Part shown: positions 1 to 11,375 of the stretch, piece after piece
Layout: each line of letters opens with the position of its first letter
How positions within the stretch are numbered: the stretch's first letter is position 1
NCBI GenBank assembly: GCA_001600875.1
Contig: BCLD01000004.1
Coordinates: 1,004,553-1,068,552 of the forward strand
Reading direction: 5' to 3'
DNA: 64,000 nt
Source of the DNA: Solicoccozyma terricola
Lineage: Eukaryota; Basidiomycota; Tremellomycetes; Filobasidiales; Piskurozymaceae
Made by a program: the position numbers and the translations under genes
Notes under the pieces: model-generated
Databases searched by the model: none
What the model saw: the letters and a program-made list of their open reading frames with translations, nothing else
What the model was told of the DNA's origin: nothing

Positions 1-76
1 AGAATTCACATCCAGACCTTCGACGTTACATCAAGTTCAACCACCTTCTTCTACCTTCCTGCCAGAGTACTCACCG

Positions 77-280
77 ATGGCTCCGCTTCATCTCAGTGCC
101 GCTGAGATCTCCGAGGCGACGTTGGAGGAGGCCATCAAGCGGATTTGTGCGACTGCAGACCTCGAGTCTTTGACCAAAAAGGGAGTTCGAAAACAGCTCG
201 AACAGCAGTTCGGAGTCAGTTTCAATGAGAGGAAGGAAACAATCAATATGTTGATCGAGAGGATTCTGACGACGGGGTGA
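77..280 (+). CDS. Small stand-alone DEK_C-domain protein
   Basis: Encodes 67 residues with no intron. Residues about 10-65 resemble the DEK C-terminal domain: a helix with LEEAIKRI, then a SLTKKGVRKQLEQQFGV segment, then a helix with RKETINMLIERIL. In other fungal proteins this fold sits at the end of chromatin or membrane proteins and is thought to bind DNA or protein. Here nothing else is attached and a stop codon follows directly. The ATG at 77 begins just before the domain. It could instead be the last exon of a gene entering from the left, since the window edge is only 76 bases away. The function is not known; the domain call is moderately safe. Confidence 0.55.
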   Translation: MAPLHLSAAEISEATLEEAIKRICATADLESLTKKGVRKQLEQQFGVSFNERKETINMLIERILTTG

Positions 281-2568
281 CGGAATGGTGAGTGACAGTT
301 TTCGTTGAATATCTGCGGAGATTCGACCAAACCTGCTGACAACCTGGGGCATTTTTTAACTTTGTCCAGGACGATATTTGCTTGACGATAGGATTCTCGA
401 ATAGACGGCCGACACCATGAACTTTCCCCACTATCCCCCTTCCTCCCTTGACACTCCTGCATGATCCAACACGACCTGTAATCATGATGCCCCCCCATTC
501 CTTTCCTCTCGATGACATGGATATTGTTTTGAACCTTGTGCCTTGTGCCGTTAACTTGAAGTCTTCCAGTGGCAAATTGACGCCAACTGGAAGCGGGGAC
601 TGGACGGAGCGCGTGGCTGAAGCTGGAGTGAGACCTCGGATTGCTGCGATGTAGATCCCCCGTCGGAGGTGGTGAAGGTGGATGGAGGAGTTGGTATCGT
701 GAGTGCTGTGTTTATACACTCTGGATGCTGGATGATTCGCAGCCAACGTCTGCTGAAAATGACGAGCGGGGAACTCGAAAGTCGGAAGCGGACCTTTCCC
801 AACCTACGAAGACACAAACGACGGGTTGGACCGGTCCAACATCCAATTAAACTGCATACATCGACGGTGAAGCTACGGGACTAATGGAACGTGTATACGA
901 GCAGGGAACAAACTCCCCGTCGTCGATAATGTTCAATCAAACAAAGGAGTAGGGATTTTTTGAAATGCGTAGGATCATCTCCTAACTCTTCGTCTATCCG
1001 ACGCAGTTGCAGACGACGAAGGACGGAAAATGACAAGCTGATCTTATAGAATCACTTTTAAACTGCAGCTTTCCCAAAACCCCCCGCTCAGTCCGACCCG
1101 TCTATTCAACCCTTTCCTGGCAGAAACTACCCCGCTATACCTTACCGTGATCAAGTACTGAAAGGTGCGACCCGGCTTTCCATCAATCACACACTTCGTG
1201 TCAATATACAGCTCTCTGTTTCCCCCGGACATATCGACATTCTTAGGTGATCCTGGGATCCGAAGCGGCTGTTGGAGCAGGGAGAAATGATTATCAATCG
1301 TTGACGTGAGCAGAGTCGATCGCTGAGTGATGGTGAGTACGCGGGAAAGAAGGAAGGGAGGGGGATTGAAATGATCGTGAGCGGTGGCGATGGTATGAAG
1401 GGACATGATAATGGTTAGCTGAGTGATTGTAGAAGGGTAATGATGGTGAAGTAGACGAATGGGAGGTTTGATGAGTGGATATATAAGGACGAGCGCTCTG
1501 GGATGATGTAGTAGAATCCATGTACCTAGATTTGACCGGAATACGTATGAGATTTTCAAAAAAAGAGTTCGAAGACGCACTAGCGGACTGGTGATCAGCA
1601 GATCGATTGGACTGTGCGATGAACTACAAGCCATGAACACCGATGCGGGAGAAGCATTCGCGTATCATGATGTGGTTATATAGGTGTCAGTCAGTGGAGG
1701 ACCTGCCAGATTCAGACGGAACAAACGGAATTGTTGGTCAGGTCATAAGCGGGTTAGGAATTTTGGACGAGATTTCGGGTGAGGAAGGGGTGATGGATGG
1801 GGCTTGAGGATTGGAGTGCACAGTGGTGAGCGTACGACAGGGTGCTTGTAGGCCGTCCCCACCAGCTACGTCACCCTGTCGCTGTCTACTGCTTGCTGAG
1901 TGGGAGTGCCATCCATCCCGACCCCCCGCCGGCTTCCACTTGCCAATCGTTGCACGCGCGCCACAACGAAACAAGAGGCGAAAAGTGATTCCCTTTGGAC
2001 CGGGGGTTTCGTACACAAACTCCAACTTCAACACACAATTCCACATCGTACCCTTGCAACAGCACCGCACTCCCGCATCATCAGCGGCGTACAGTAGGGC
2101 ATGGTAAGGCGTCGGTCGGACTCGCAATAGGTCCATCAGTCCTTTCATACCCCGCAGTCGCAAAAGGCGCAGGTGAGTCCTCCTTCCCAAATCCACGGTG
2201 GCAGGAGGCGAATGTGCGAACCGACCGAACCTGTACTCTTTCGGTTTTTTTCTTTCTCCTTTCTCCCCTGCTCTTGTCCATCGTTTGCCCCGTGTTCCCG
2301 TGTTCCCATCGGTTTCCCATCATCATCTTCTCTTGCGTAGTATAGGCTCCCAAGTGTAGTCTCCGCTTTGCCTTGTCGGTTGTTCGTCGTCCAGCAGTGG
2401 ACCACCCCCTTCCCCCCCACCCCACCCCACCCTCCGTGAGACAGACAAGCGCAGCCCCCAGCCACCCCTCCGTACCTGCAGGCAAGCTCGTCCTCCTTCC
2501 TCATCACCGACGCCCACGAAATACCCTCGCCTCAATCATCATCATCGCCTGCCTCCGCTTTGATTATC
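281..2568. other. Region without a convincing gene; upstream of SNT2-like gene
   Basis: No reading frame here shows a recognisable domain or a clear chain of exons. A minus-strand frame at 1044-1406 could encode 120 residues and has a TATATA-like stretch upstream near 1485, but I recognise nothing in it. Bases 2230-2560 are pyrimidine-rich and probably form promoter and 5' leader of the gene starting at 2569. A small or non-coding gene could be hidden here. Confidence 0.4.
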
Positions 2569-5500
2569 ATGCCTCATCCTGATAGATCAGCGTGGGAGGC
2601 AGTGCTTGCTAATGGTGAAAGGGTAACAATCAATGGTGAGTGCGAGATTCATACTACTGTTCATCACCCCCACCCCCACCACTGGACTGGGTATCCTTCG
2701 GAGGGGAAGATAATCCTGCTCCCGATGCTCATAACCCCCCCCCCCCCCCCCCCTTCTTTTCTTTTTATATGTCTTCCGTCATCAACAACTGCGCTTCAGA
2801 TCATGTATACGTTGCTCCACCTTGGTCAGAACGCGATGGTAAGTCGGATGGAAGGAGATATTTCTGGGAGTGGCATCTCCGCCCCGCGCTGACATGATAG
2901 GAAAACTCGTCGCTCTCTCTCTCTTTCTCTCACACACAAAGGTGCACCATACTCGGTTGCGAGAATCATCGAATTTGTTCCAGCTTCCGCTGCGAGACAG
3001 AATCATGGAGCTCGTCGAGCCAAGAGTCATGAAAAACATGCAAGGTTGGCTCTTTTTTATCGACCAAGCGAGGTGAGTTTTGGAACAAGACTAAGATATT
3101 GTTTCCTCTCTTTTTTTTTCCCCCCTTTTTTCTCTTTCGTTCCCATTTTCTCCTTCGCTGTCTTCTTCAGCGACGTTTTGGGTGCTGAAATCCGTTCGAA
3201 CCCGTCCTTTCCACCCTAAAAAAAAACAGATCTCAGGTCGTGCCTCCGGAGACCATCGTTTACTCTACGCTGCCATTCACTCTGAAGTTCATCCTGTCTC
3301 ATGGCTCAGAGGTAAATGCTATGTCCGACATCGAGACAAGATCGAGAACATGTGGGATTGGAAGAAGAAATCGGATCATTTTTATTATACAAAGTTGTTT
3401 GATCCGTATATCAAGAGAGAGTACGAGATGCTGCGGACGGCGACGGTGAACAACAGTGAGTGGATGGATGGGGGCGGGCGGGAGGCGGGGCGCGGGGGCG
3501 GAGGCGCGGGGGGTTTCCTCCTGGCGTGCGTTTGCCCCGCGCGTCGGAGGAGAGGGCGGAGGCAGGACTTCCGCGGGGATTATTGCCTCCGCCCCCGTAA
3601 CAACCTTCGTCGCTACCCAAATACTGATCCTCACCATCCCCTCCGACGCGTCGCTAAATTCAACCCGTTCATGCAAATAATAATCAACTCAATTATATTC
3701 GCCACCCCCCCGCCACACCGCCACCCTCGCCACCCTCGCCACCCTCGCCACCCTCGCCACACAAAACAGTCCCTGCAGACATCAAGGCCATCCTTGTATC
3801 GCGGTATGAGTTCCTCGTCACAGAGAAGGAGATGGTAGCAGATCTCCTGGATGCGTTCAGGACATGTCGCACCTGCGAACACTGGGCTTCAAGTCAAGAT
3901 TCAGTTCGATGCGAGTGAGTAGGGAGAATCTCACGCCGCACGCAATTTTCTCGCAGTAAACCATTCATAACCATGTCCCCTTCCCTCCTCCCCTCCCCCA
4001 CCAGCGCTTGCAAATCCTACTACCACATGGCCTGTGTCAACCCTCCTCTCATTTCCAAACCTGCGAAAGGTTACAGCTGGGTATGTTTACCATGTGCGCA
4101 TAGACGAGCAGGTCTCTCTCCAGCTCTTTCAAACGCATCCAACGTCGTCACTCGTGGTCGTCCACCTAATGGGAAGGGCAAGGGTAAGGAGAAGGAGAAA
4201 TGGGTGGAACCAGTGTACGATAAACCGGATGCTTTCTATCGTGGTTGGAATTTTAGATACTTTGGGTGAGTTGTTACACATTGGGTCGTATGAAATATGA
4301 AACGGGGGGTTGGAGATTTGACGCATATATCGCTACAGTCAACATACGATCGCGGAGGACACTGTCGGTTAGTGTCAACCGCATCCACTACCACACCGTG
4401 AACGCTCTCCTTCGGGTTTCCAAAACTGACATGTTCTCATCACAACCCCCCCCCCCCCCCCCCCCCCTTATCAGACCCCGACGATCCAATCTTCCCTCGT
4501 AACGCCACTCGAGTCGGTGTCAAATATCAAGCAAATGTTCTACCGTGGAGAAAACGTCATCTTAATTACTTGCAAACGATAGACAACAATGATCCTCAAG
4601 ATCAAAGTGAGAAAAATTCAATCATGATTCCTCCCTCCCCCCCCCCCCGGCCCCTCCCCGCCTCCCCAACCCCTCTCCTCCTCTTTTCTACGAGGATGGT
4701 TTTGCTGATCATCAAACCAACACTCCACTTTAATTATCCCCACAAAGTTTTCGAACGCGGAACAGATGAACCAGATGAAAAAGGAATCAGAACAAGTGAG
4801 ATGATGTCGAAACCGGATGAGGATGGTGGGTTTTCTTTGTCACGTTCACTTTCGTAATCCCTCGCAACCAAAACCACTCATGTCATATCCTTCCTTCCCC
4901 GTGACCGACCCGAAAAAACAGTTGTACCGTTCATGGTCACCATTCGAGCGCAACCACTTCCGATTCCCCCTTACGATATAGAAGTTTACGATCGAGCTTT
5001 GTATCTGTTGTTAAGGTTTGGATTCGTTGATGCGTTGAGAAAAATGCAACAGTCGACGAGGAAGGATTTCAGACAGATTGACGATGTGAGTGGATATTCT
5101 CCAGATATGCGGTTTTAGGGTAAATTGAACTCCATTCTCGACTTACACCCTGCTCATTTACTTACACCCAGCTTGAAGGAAACGATCTAGCAATTTTCGA
5201 ACGAGAAGTCGCCAGATGGGGGTTTCTGGAACATCACGAGACGGCTCGACTCACTCATCGAAAACCATCAGACATAGTTCGGTTCTATTATAAATGGCGA
5301 AACGAAAAACTAGGCGCTGAACACGAAGCAACAAAACAAGCTAAACTTGTAGCTCGAGCTTCAAAGAAAAAAGTTCAAAGGGCTCAAATCGCTGCACAAC
5401 ATAAACTTCAGCCACACATGCCAATGGGAGTATCTGCCAGCGTGATGCAGCAAAGAGACTCTTCTCCCGATTCGGATGAAGAGGGTTCAGTCTGGGCGGA

Positions 5501-7308
5501 AGATGAGTTGGATCCGGAGAAACCACCTAGTTGTGCCGTTTGTGGTGGAAAGGTAGCAAAACATTGGTGGAAGGCGCCAAGGAGTCTGACAGGTAACCAT
5601 TTATGTTACTCATGCGGGTGAGTGGGGAATTTTCCCCCAAGGTCTGTTGGAGAGGGCCCGTTATCGATCTGACCGCGGCGGCGTCTCCATTTCAGATCAT
5701 CCTATCGCAAATACGGCATCGCTATTCCGCAGAAGTATGCTGTCGAGGAAACACTTCGCAGCAAGAAGCGAGATGGTACACCGATGGTTCAACTGACAGG
5801 CAAGAAGCTAAAGGTTAGGGCATTATGATGCAAGTGCGAGTCCGCGGCGCTGATACCGTTCTCGCTACAGCTCGCTTCCAATCAAGCATCCGCTGCTGTG
5901 ACTCCAACACCGACACTTCCACCACCACCACCGCCTCCACCAAAGCCAGCTCCATGTGTACTCTGCCGCCGCACCGACAAAGAGAAACTGATGGCCAGGT
6001 GCAAGAACTGTTCATTCTCTATCCATGCTGGTAGGTGTTGATGCCTTGAACACTTGGTCAGTATCCTGATCACAATGTTTCGTTGGCCATCAGGATGCTA
6101 TGGTGTTCCCAAGACCGACATTACCCCCGATTGGTTGTGTGAGCCTTGTGCAAACGAAAAGAATCTGGACGCACAAATCGTATGTGACAAACGCCGGCAT
6201 CAGTTCTTTGATATTATTTTTTTCATTCGGCTGACTCGTCCCGGCTCTTCCAGAATCCAACCTGCGTTCTTTGCCCCAAGAAGCTTCCAAAAATGTCCCG
6301 ACCGCCCAAGAAATCCGGTGCGACTTACGATTTCGATTTCCTTCATGCTATGAAGCCGACGGAAGGTTACAAGTGGGCACACATACTCTGCTCCATCTTC
6401 GTTCCCGAGGTCATGTATACGGAGGCAAATCGCTTGCGTGTGGCCGAGGGAATCAGTGCCTTGCCGGTTAGACGATGGCAACAAGTGAGTTTGTCAATTG
6501 GCCAAGGATCCATGCGTTAGGAACATCGTCCTGACGATGTTCCTCTCCATATCTTTCTCCACAGAGCTGTCACATATGCAAACAAGTTGGCGGTGCGGTT
6601 ATCGAGTGTGGAGAATGCCAGAAGCCTGTCCATGCGGCATGTGCTTGGGTCGCCAACTACACGTTCGGTTTCGAGCTCGTCTTGGTGAGGGCTACCCTTG
6701 CTCTAGAGTAGTCTGGCATGGTCAAGAACTAACGACCCTTGCTCCCGTGCACAGACGTCGACCAGGTCAAAGCGTGCGGAAGCTGTGCCGGTCATCGAGT
6801 ACGGTGGGGAGACTCGTACGATCGTGCCTCAATGCTTTTGCCCGAATCACAGCTTCGGAGAAGACAGAATCATACTCGATATGAATCAGACGGAGCCGCA
6901 GTCAGGCGATGTGAGTATGGGCATATCCGACTGCATCGGTCGACATTATCTGAGACTTTCCCCACCTCATAGACCGCGTTACAGATGTATGCAGCGTCTT
7001 ACAAGCAGGTCCCCATTGGCGATACGTTCGGACTGCTACGCAAAGCCCAGCGACTAGAAGGATTGATGTCGACTCCGGCCGACAACGAGACGATGAAGCC
7101 GTCGGAAGCTATACCGACTGGATGCTCTCAGTGTGGTGTCGAATTGTCCCCGATCTGGCATGATGCGCCGAAGAGCACCTTGTCCGGCTGGGCTCCCCCG
7201 GTGAATGGTACGAACGGTCATGCAGAAGGAGGAGGAGTCAAGTTGGAAGAGGCTCGGCCGCCTAACAAGATCTGTCATCAATGTCATTTCAAGCTGATAG
7301 AAGCATGA
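2569..7308 (+). CDS. SNT2: Snt2-like BAH-PHD-SANT-PHD chromatin reader
   Basis: Seventeen exons give about 950 residues in one consistent phase: 2569-2635, 2800-2838, 2942-3072, 3230-3455, 3770-3914, 4005-4265, 4475-4606, 4748-4795, 4922-5085, 5172-5617, 5696-5813, 5871-6029, 6094-6179, 6254-6484, 6565-6684, 6755-6910, 6985-7308. A BAH domain (about 25-165) contains LALFYRPSE and LRGKCYVRHRDKI. PHD1 follows (about 188-238, SYYHMACVNPPL). A SANT-type helix region (about 409-450) has DIVRFYYKWRNEKL. A Cys4 element at about 521-553 starts CAVCGGK. PHD2 (about 627-670) and an extended PHD (about 677-825, ending in CPNH) come next, with a last CxxC pair near the C-terminus. This order is that of fungal Snt2. 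In budding yeast Snt2 works with Ecm5 and the Rpd3 deacetylase in the nucleus and binds histone H3; the same role here is inference. Confidence 0.9.
2735..2753 (+). repeat. Poly(C)19 tract in SNT2 intron 1
   Basis: A run of 19 C lies inside the first SNT2 intron (2636-2799), 46 bases before the acceptor. It is one of several C homopolymers in introns of this window; a longer one (C22, 4446-4467) abuts the acceptor of exon 7 of the same gene. Confidence 0.9.
3470..3513 (+). other. G-rich tract with G-quadruplex potential in SNT2 intron
   Basis: The start of the 314-nt intron 3456-3769 holds five or more runs of at least three G separated by one to five bases, which fits the usual G-quadruplex pattern on the coding strand and so in the pre-mRNA. 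This intron is about five times the local norm. Folding is not proven. Confidence 0.6.
3721..3759 (+). repeat. CCACCCTCG minisatellite in SNT2 intron
   Basis: The 9-base unit CCACCCTCG is repeated a little over four times without change, ten bases before the acceptor of SNT2 exon 5. It may act as the pyrimidine-rich tract of this long intron. Copy number probably varies among strains. Confidence 0.85.
4446..4467 (+). repeat. Poly(C)22 tract adjoining a 3' splice site
   Basis: Twenty-two C are followed by TTATCAG and then exon 7 of SNT2 at 4475. The tract takes the place normally held by a mixed or T-rich pyrimidine tract. Confidence 0.9.
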
Positions 7309-7418
7309 TATTCGAGGAGATCGCGAGTCGACGAGCGAAAAAGAACCCTCTTTTGTATAATGGCCGTTTTCATAACGCATAATGATACGATTTTTTTTTT
7401 TTGGTTCATTTTGCTATT

Positions 7419-8965
7419 TTACACCTTGAAGGCGATACTCTGTTTTACAGACTCGGCGCCACCAGCAGCTGCGTACCCGGTACCTGGAGGAACGGAGTAA
7501 GATTTAGTAAAATATCCAAACGACATCATCATTCATTACATTGCGTACTCACCTTCTTTCAAAAGATCGATCATATCCTTATCAGGCCGGATCGATGCCT
7601 CACAAACGACACATTGCTTCCCCGGAGCGACAATGGTATCCGCACATTGTCCACAAACAACATGACCACACGTCGCAACCTCGTCTTTTGCCTTTTCCTT
7701 TTTTGATTTCTTGGTTGCTGGTTCTCCATCTTCCGTGTCAGCAACAGTAGTTGCTGGAGTCCGAGATGTGAGAAGGACGGAGCGGACTGCGTTGGTGAGT
7801 TCCCGAGAGCAAGATGGACAGATGGGGGTTGAGGTGATGCCAGCTGTTGAGGTCGGTGTGGATGACGGAGTCGATGACTTGGAAGATGCGTAAGTGAAGA
7901 TTGTTGGAAGGAGTTGCTTGAATCTGATTGCCGTAAGGAAATTGGATTAGGTGTTTAGGATATGAAATCAGAAATCGGTGTAGATCGGACTCACGAAGTA
8001 GGATGAGGATGTTCGCCGACTTGACACAAAGTGTGAAGTTTAACATTCTTGAGTGGTCCCGCCTGCGCTTCAGGCGTAAGTGTTGGCAACCAGAATGCTG
8101 GCAACTTTGCACGCCTCGCCTCGGCCTGTTGTCCCATCATATCAGCTGGGATGTTGTCTGTGTGCTGGTCATCTGGCTTCTAAACCCACCTGCTCCGCCT
8201 CTATCGTCCTCATAGCCGCATCCTCAGCCTCCTTCGCCAACCTCTCCACGGCACCTTCATCGAATTGAAACTTCCTCTTGGTTCCTTTATCTGTGTCCTC
8301 GATTGCGCTGCCGACTTCATGAGTCGCACCATTCGTCGATCGTCCTCCACCGATGTTGAATGTCAGACCTCGTTCGAAATCACGGAGAACTCTAGCTCGA
8401 GCATCAGCTTTGGCTTGGAGGACTTGTTGGGCTTCTAGTTCGGCGTGTGCGGAGAAAGAGGCTTGGTGGGCTTTGATCATGGATTTTTGGGAAACGACTG
8501 GTGTAGGGCAAGCGTTGTCGTCAGACTTGTCGCCGTACTAGTTTCCCACTCCGCCTCCAACAATGCACAAGGCACAAGGCACACTCACGACTCGACAATA
8601 TACACTCCTTGCAATACAAATGTCCCTTCTGACAAGAAACAGCGTTCTGAGCCTGTTGCAAGCAGAGATAGCATGAGTCGATCCTCTTCATCGAATCGGA
8701 ACCAATGCGTTGTTTCTTGGCTCCATATTCGAGACGATTACGCTCGTGGTAGGTGAAGACGGATCTGGGGGATGGGAATGGAGGGAGGGAGGGGGGAGGG
8801 GTGAGTGAGCCAGTCAGCGGAGAAGAAGAGGAGTCTGGCCAGCGATTCTTGAACGACGTACCCGGAGGTGTTGTTCTTTGCGTCTTGTTGTGGAGAACAG
8901 ACGAGAGGATGAGCGACCACTCCTGAGGGTGGAACAGACACCGCCTACTCACGAGATCGTCCCAT
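7419..8965 (-). CDS. NOSIP-family U-box/RING protein
   Basis: Related to NOSIP, a nuclear ubiquitin-ligase-like protein linked in animals and plants to the spliceosome. The coding part begins with a 13-nt exon (8965-8953) and a 22-nt exon (8883-8862), then an exon starting at 8764, giving MGRSHAKNNTSGSVFTYHE. The N-terminal zinc-finger box has CYLCLQQAQNAVSCQKGHLY and CKECILS. A helical charged middle part contains AHQASFSAHAELEAQQ and FERGLTFN. The C-terminal box has CPSCSRELTNAV, CGHVVCGQC and CVVCE, and the protein ends SIAFKV. The residue pattern lacks some zinc ligands of a classical RING, as in U-box-like members. An intron boundary near 8602/8490 was chosen to give ILSSLVSQKSMIKAHQ, which matches the family. 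It is divergent from SLX1, 197 bp away. Confidence 0.85.
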
Positions 8966-9070
8966 GCCGGCGAGTTGGAGGTGATGTGGATGATGTTGGA
9001 GACGATCCGATGGTTCAGCTTGAACGAGCAAAGCGCGTCAACTCACTCATCGTCATCCTCGTCGACGAAC

Positions 9071-9098
9071 ATCCATACATCCATACATCCATACATCC
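9071..9098 (+). repeat. ATCCATAC short tandem repeat in the NOSIP/SLX1 promoter
   Basis: Three and a half copies of the 8-base unit ATCCATAC lie in the 197-bp gap between the divergent NOSIP-like and SLX1 start codons. Confidence 0.85.
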
Positions 9099-9162
9099 AG
9101 TCAGAGCATGGAGCAGCCCGTAGCTCATCCTGCCCCACCCCCATGAGCATCACCCTCCCACA

Positions 9163-11144
9163 ATGCGTCGCATCTCACCGCGCAAGGTCATCCGTCCAAG
9201 ACAGCACGAGGCAGCGATCTCAGCACCAGCTATCGAGGCGGGGGGGACCACATCAACACTCTTGAATGGCAACCATGCATTCCCGCCCTTCTATGCTTGT
9301 TACTTGTTGCGAAGTAAGAAGACAGAGAACTCGCAGAGGACATATGTGGGTATGGTGGCTCAGATGATTCAGGAAGGGGTCCCATGGCTGACACGATCTC
9401 TCGAATCATCGACATGCAGGTCGGATCGACCCCAGACCCACCAAGGAGGATCAGGCAACATAACGGAGAGTTGACGCAGGGAGCGCATAAGACTCGGATG
9501 CATAGGCCATGGGTGAGCAATGATGAGAACATCCACAAGTGTTGTGGGTGTGGTGTGCTGAATACAATAGACGGGTCGCTTCGTTCCACTAGGAGATGCA
9601 AATGTTGATATATGGGTGTGTTGGTCTGATCACGACCACCTTTTCCTCCGGCACCTAACGACATCCTGTCGATGTCTACAGCTTCCCAAGCAAGCTTGCT
9701 GCTCTCCAAGTCAGTACAGATCCAGTTAAACACCTCCTAATAAAAATCATTGACGGTCTCCGGAACCTCTCCAGTTCGAGTGGGCATGGCAAAAACCCGA
9801 ACTTTCCATTCGCCTTCGTTCTCCGTCATCTCCAACCACTCCCCTCTTCCCAGCAAACAGGACCCGAAATCACCTTCTCACCAAGATATCAGTTGCTAGA
9901 ACTATGTTGAGCACTCTACCGTGGAAGAGATGGCCTTTACATGTGAGGGTGTTTAGTGAGGATGCATGGTACGGTTGGAAAGAGGTCGATGGTACGGTTG
10001 AAATGCTAGAGGAACCGCTGGACCAAGTCACGACAGGGAAGGAAAAACGCAAAGTCAAACGTGGTCCAATGACCAAATTACCACCTCCACCTCATCCTCT
10101 GCCGCCAGAAACAGACGTCACGCTCGATTTGGGTGGTGTGGATGGAAGGACTCAACGGAGACGAGAGAGCACGCGAGGGGTGGTTAGTAGAGTGGGACCT
10201 ATCGAAGTTGAGGACGAGGCGTTTAGAGGTAATGTCTGGAGGAAGTGGGCTGGAGAAGAGGATCGAATAGGGATGAGGGATGTTTTGGCTGGGAATCCAG
10301 AGTCGAGGAAGTGTGCGATCTGCAAAGGGGAAATTGACATTGACGTGAGCTCATTGACCAGACATCGGAGTTGATGGGACTGCAATTCACGCATCTTGTT
10401 TCTCTGTTTGTTTGTTTTTTGGGTTTTTCGCAGGAACATCTCGAGTTCGCTACTTGCAACGAGTCATCCAGCGTCTCTGCACCATGTTACGCCATCACTC
10501 ATCTACCTTGTCTCGCTCAACACTTCCTTTCACACGAAAGATCTTCAAGTGATCACCCTCATATCCTACCTCGATCCGGGACCTGTCCATCATGCAACCA
10601 CCCCACGCAGTGGGGGGAGGTCATTCGCGGGTCTTATGCTCGCCGAGACTACTCAAAGGCCGAATTGGAAAGACGAGCGAAAGATGATGCGAAAGCTGCG
10701 GCCAAGTTGATAAGAGACGAAGCCAAAGCTGAGAAGAAGGCTCTAGCTCAGCAGGAGAAAGCGAGGAATAGGACTGCCAAGATGAAACAGGCGGTGAAGG
10801 TGTCGGAGGATGACGAGGAAGATGTTGAGCCAACTTCAACGAGGGATTATGGATTACAAGCAGCGAACGACGGCTCAGAAGAGAGCTCGTTCTCGAACGA
10901 TTCGGATGACGAAGCACCAATGGTGAAGCGCCGCTCAACCAAAACTAAAGCTCCTCGTCGACGTTCTCCCAGTCTGGAGTCGCCTTCAAATCTGTCATTC
11001 GCAGGGTTGGCTCTGGTAACGCCTCCAAAGGGAAAATCAAAGAGTAGAGCTGCTGCCCAAATGTATGTCGAGCTGGGCTCCGACGGAGAGGTGTCACGGG
11101 TCGTGTCGCCGACGAAGAGGAGGAAGGTCAGTGGGAGAGCTTAG
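9163..11144 (+). CDS. SLX1: Structure-specific endonuclease subunit SLX1
   Basis: SLX1 is the catalytic GIY-YIG subunit of the SLX1-SLX4 nuclease that cuts branched DNA in the nucleus. Six exons (9163-9345, 9420-9512, 9593-9615, 9682-9709, 9775-10344, 10434-11144) give about 535 residues. The GIY-YIG part spans about 45-105: [49 protein letters not shown], then [17 protein letters not shown]4-binding atypical RING follows the insert ([28 protein letters not shown]). The remaining C-terminal part is longer than in yeasts: a basic Lys/Ala-rich helix, an acidic Ser-rich segment, and a basic tail ending KRRKVSGRA that could be a nuclear signal. Exons 3 and 4 are only 23 and 28 nt long. Confidence 0.9.
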
Positions 11145-11375
11145 TCGAATTATTTCGGGAGTGCTTTCAGGAAAAGACGCGAATGTTGTCCATAGCACAA
11201 GTCATATCTCATATCCAGCCTTTCAGCATCACAAGTCGTAGCACTTCCACGCTACGGAAAGTCAAGAAACTCATCCCCTCGAACCCAGAGCCATACATCC
11301 CTGCAAAAACACCGGATACCGTGCGGTTTGCATCCCTGCCACCCCCTCCGTCTTGCCTATCATGACCCAGCTCAT

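Noticed and set aside
1044..1640. Minus-strand open frame of up to 198 codons (120 from the ATG at 1406)
   Set aside because: No recognisable domain, repetitive His/Pro/Thr content in the upper part, and no clear splice partners. Not enough to call a gene.
9230..9733. 167-codon frame antisense to the first exons of SLX1
   Set aside because: Overlaps GIY-YIG coding exons whose sense translation matches the family; no domain on the antisense.
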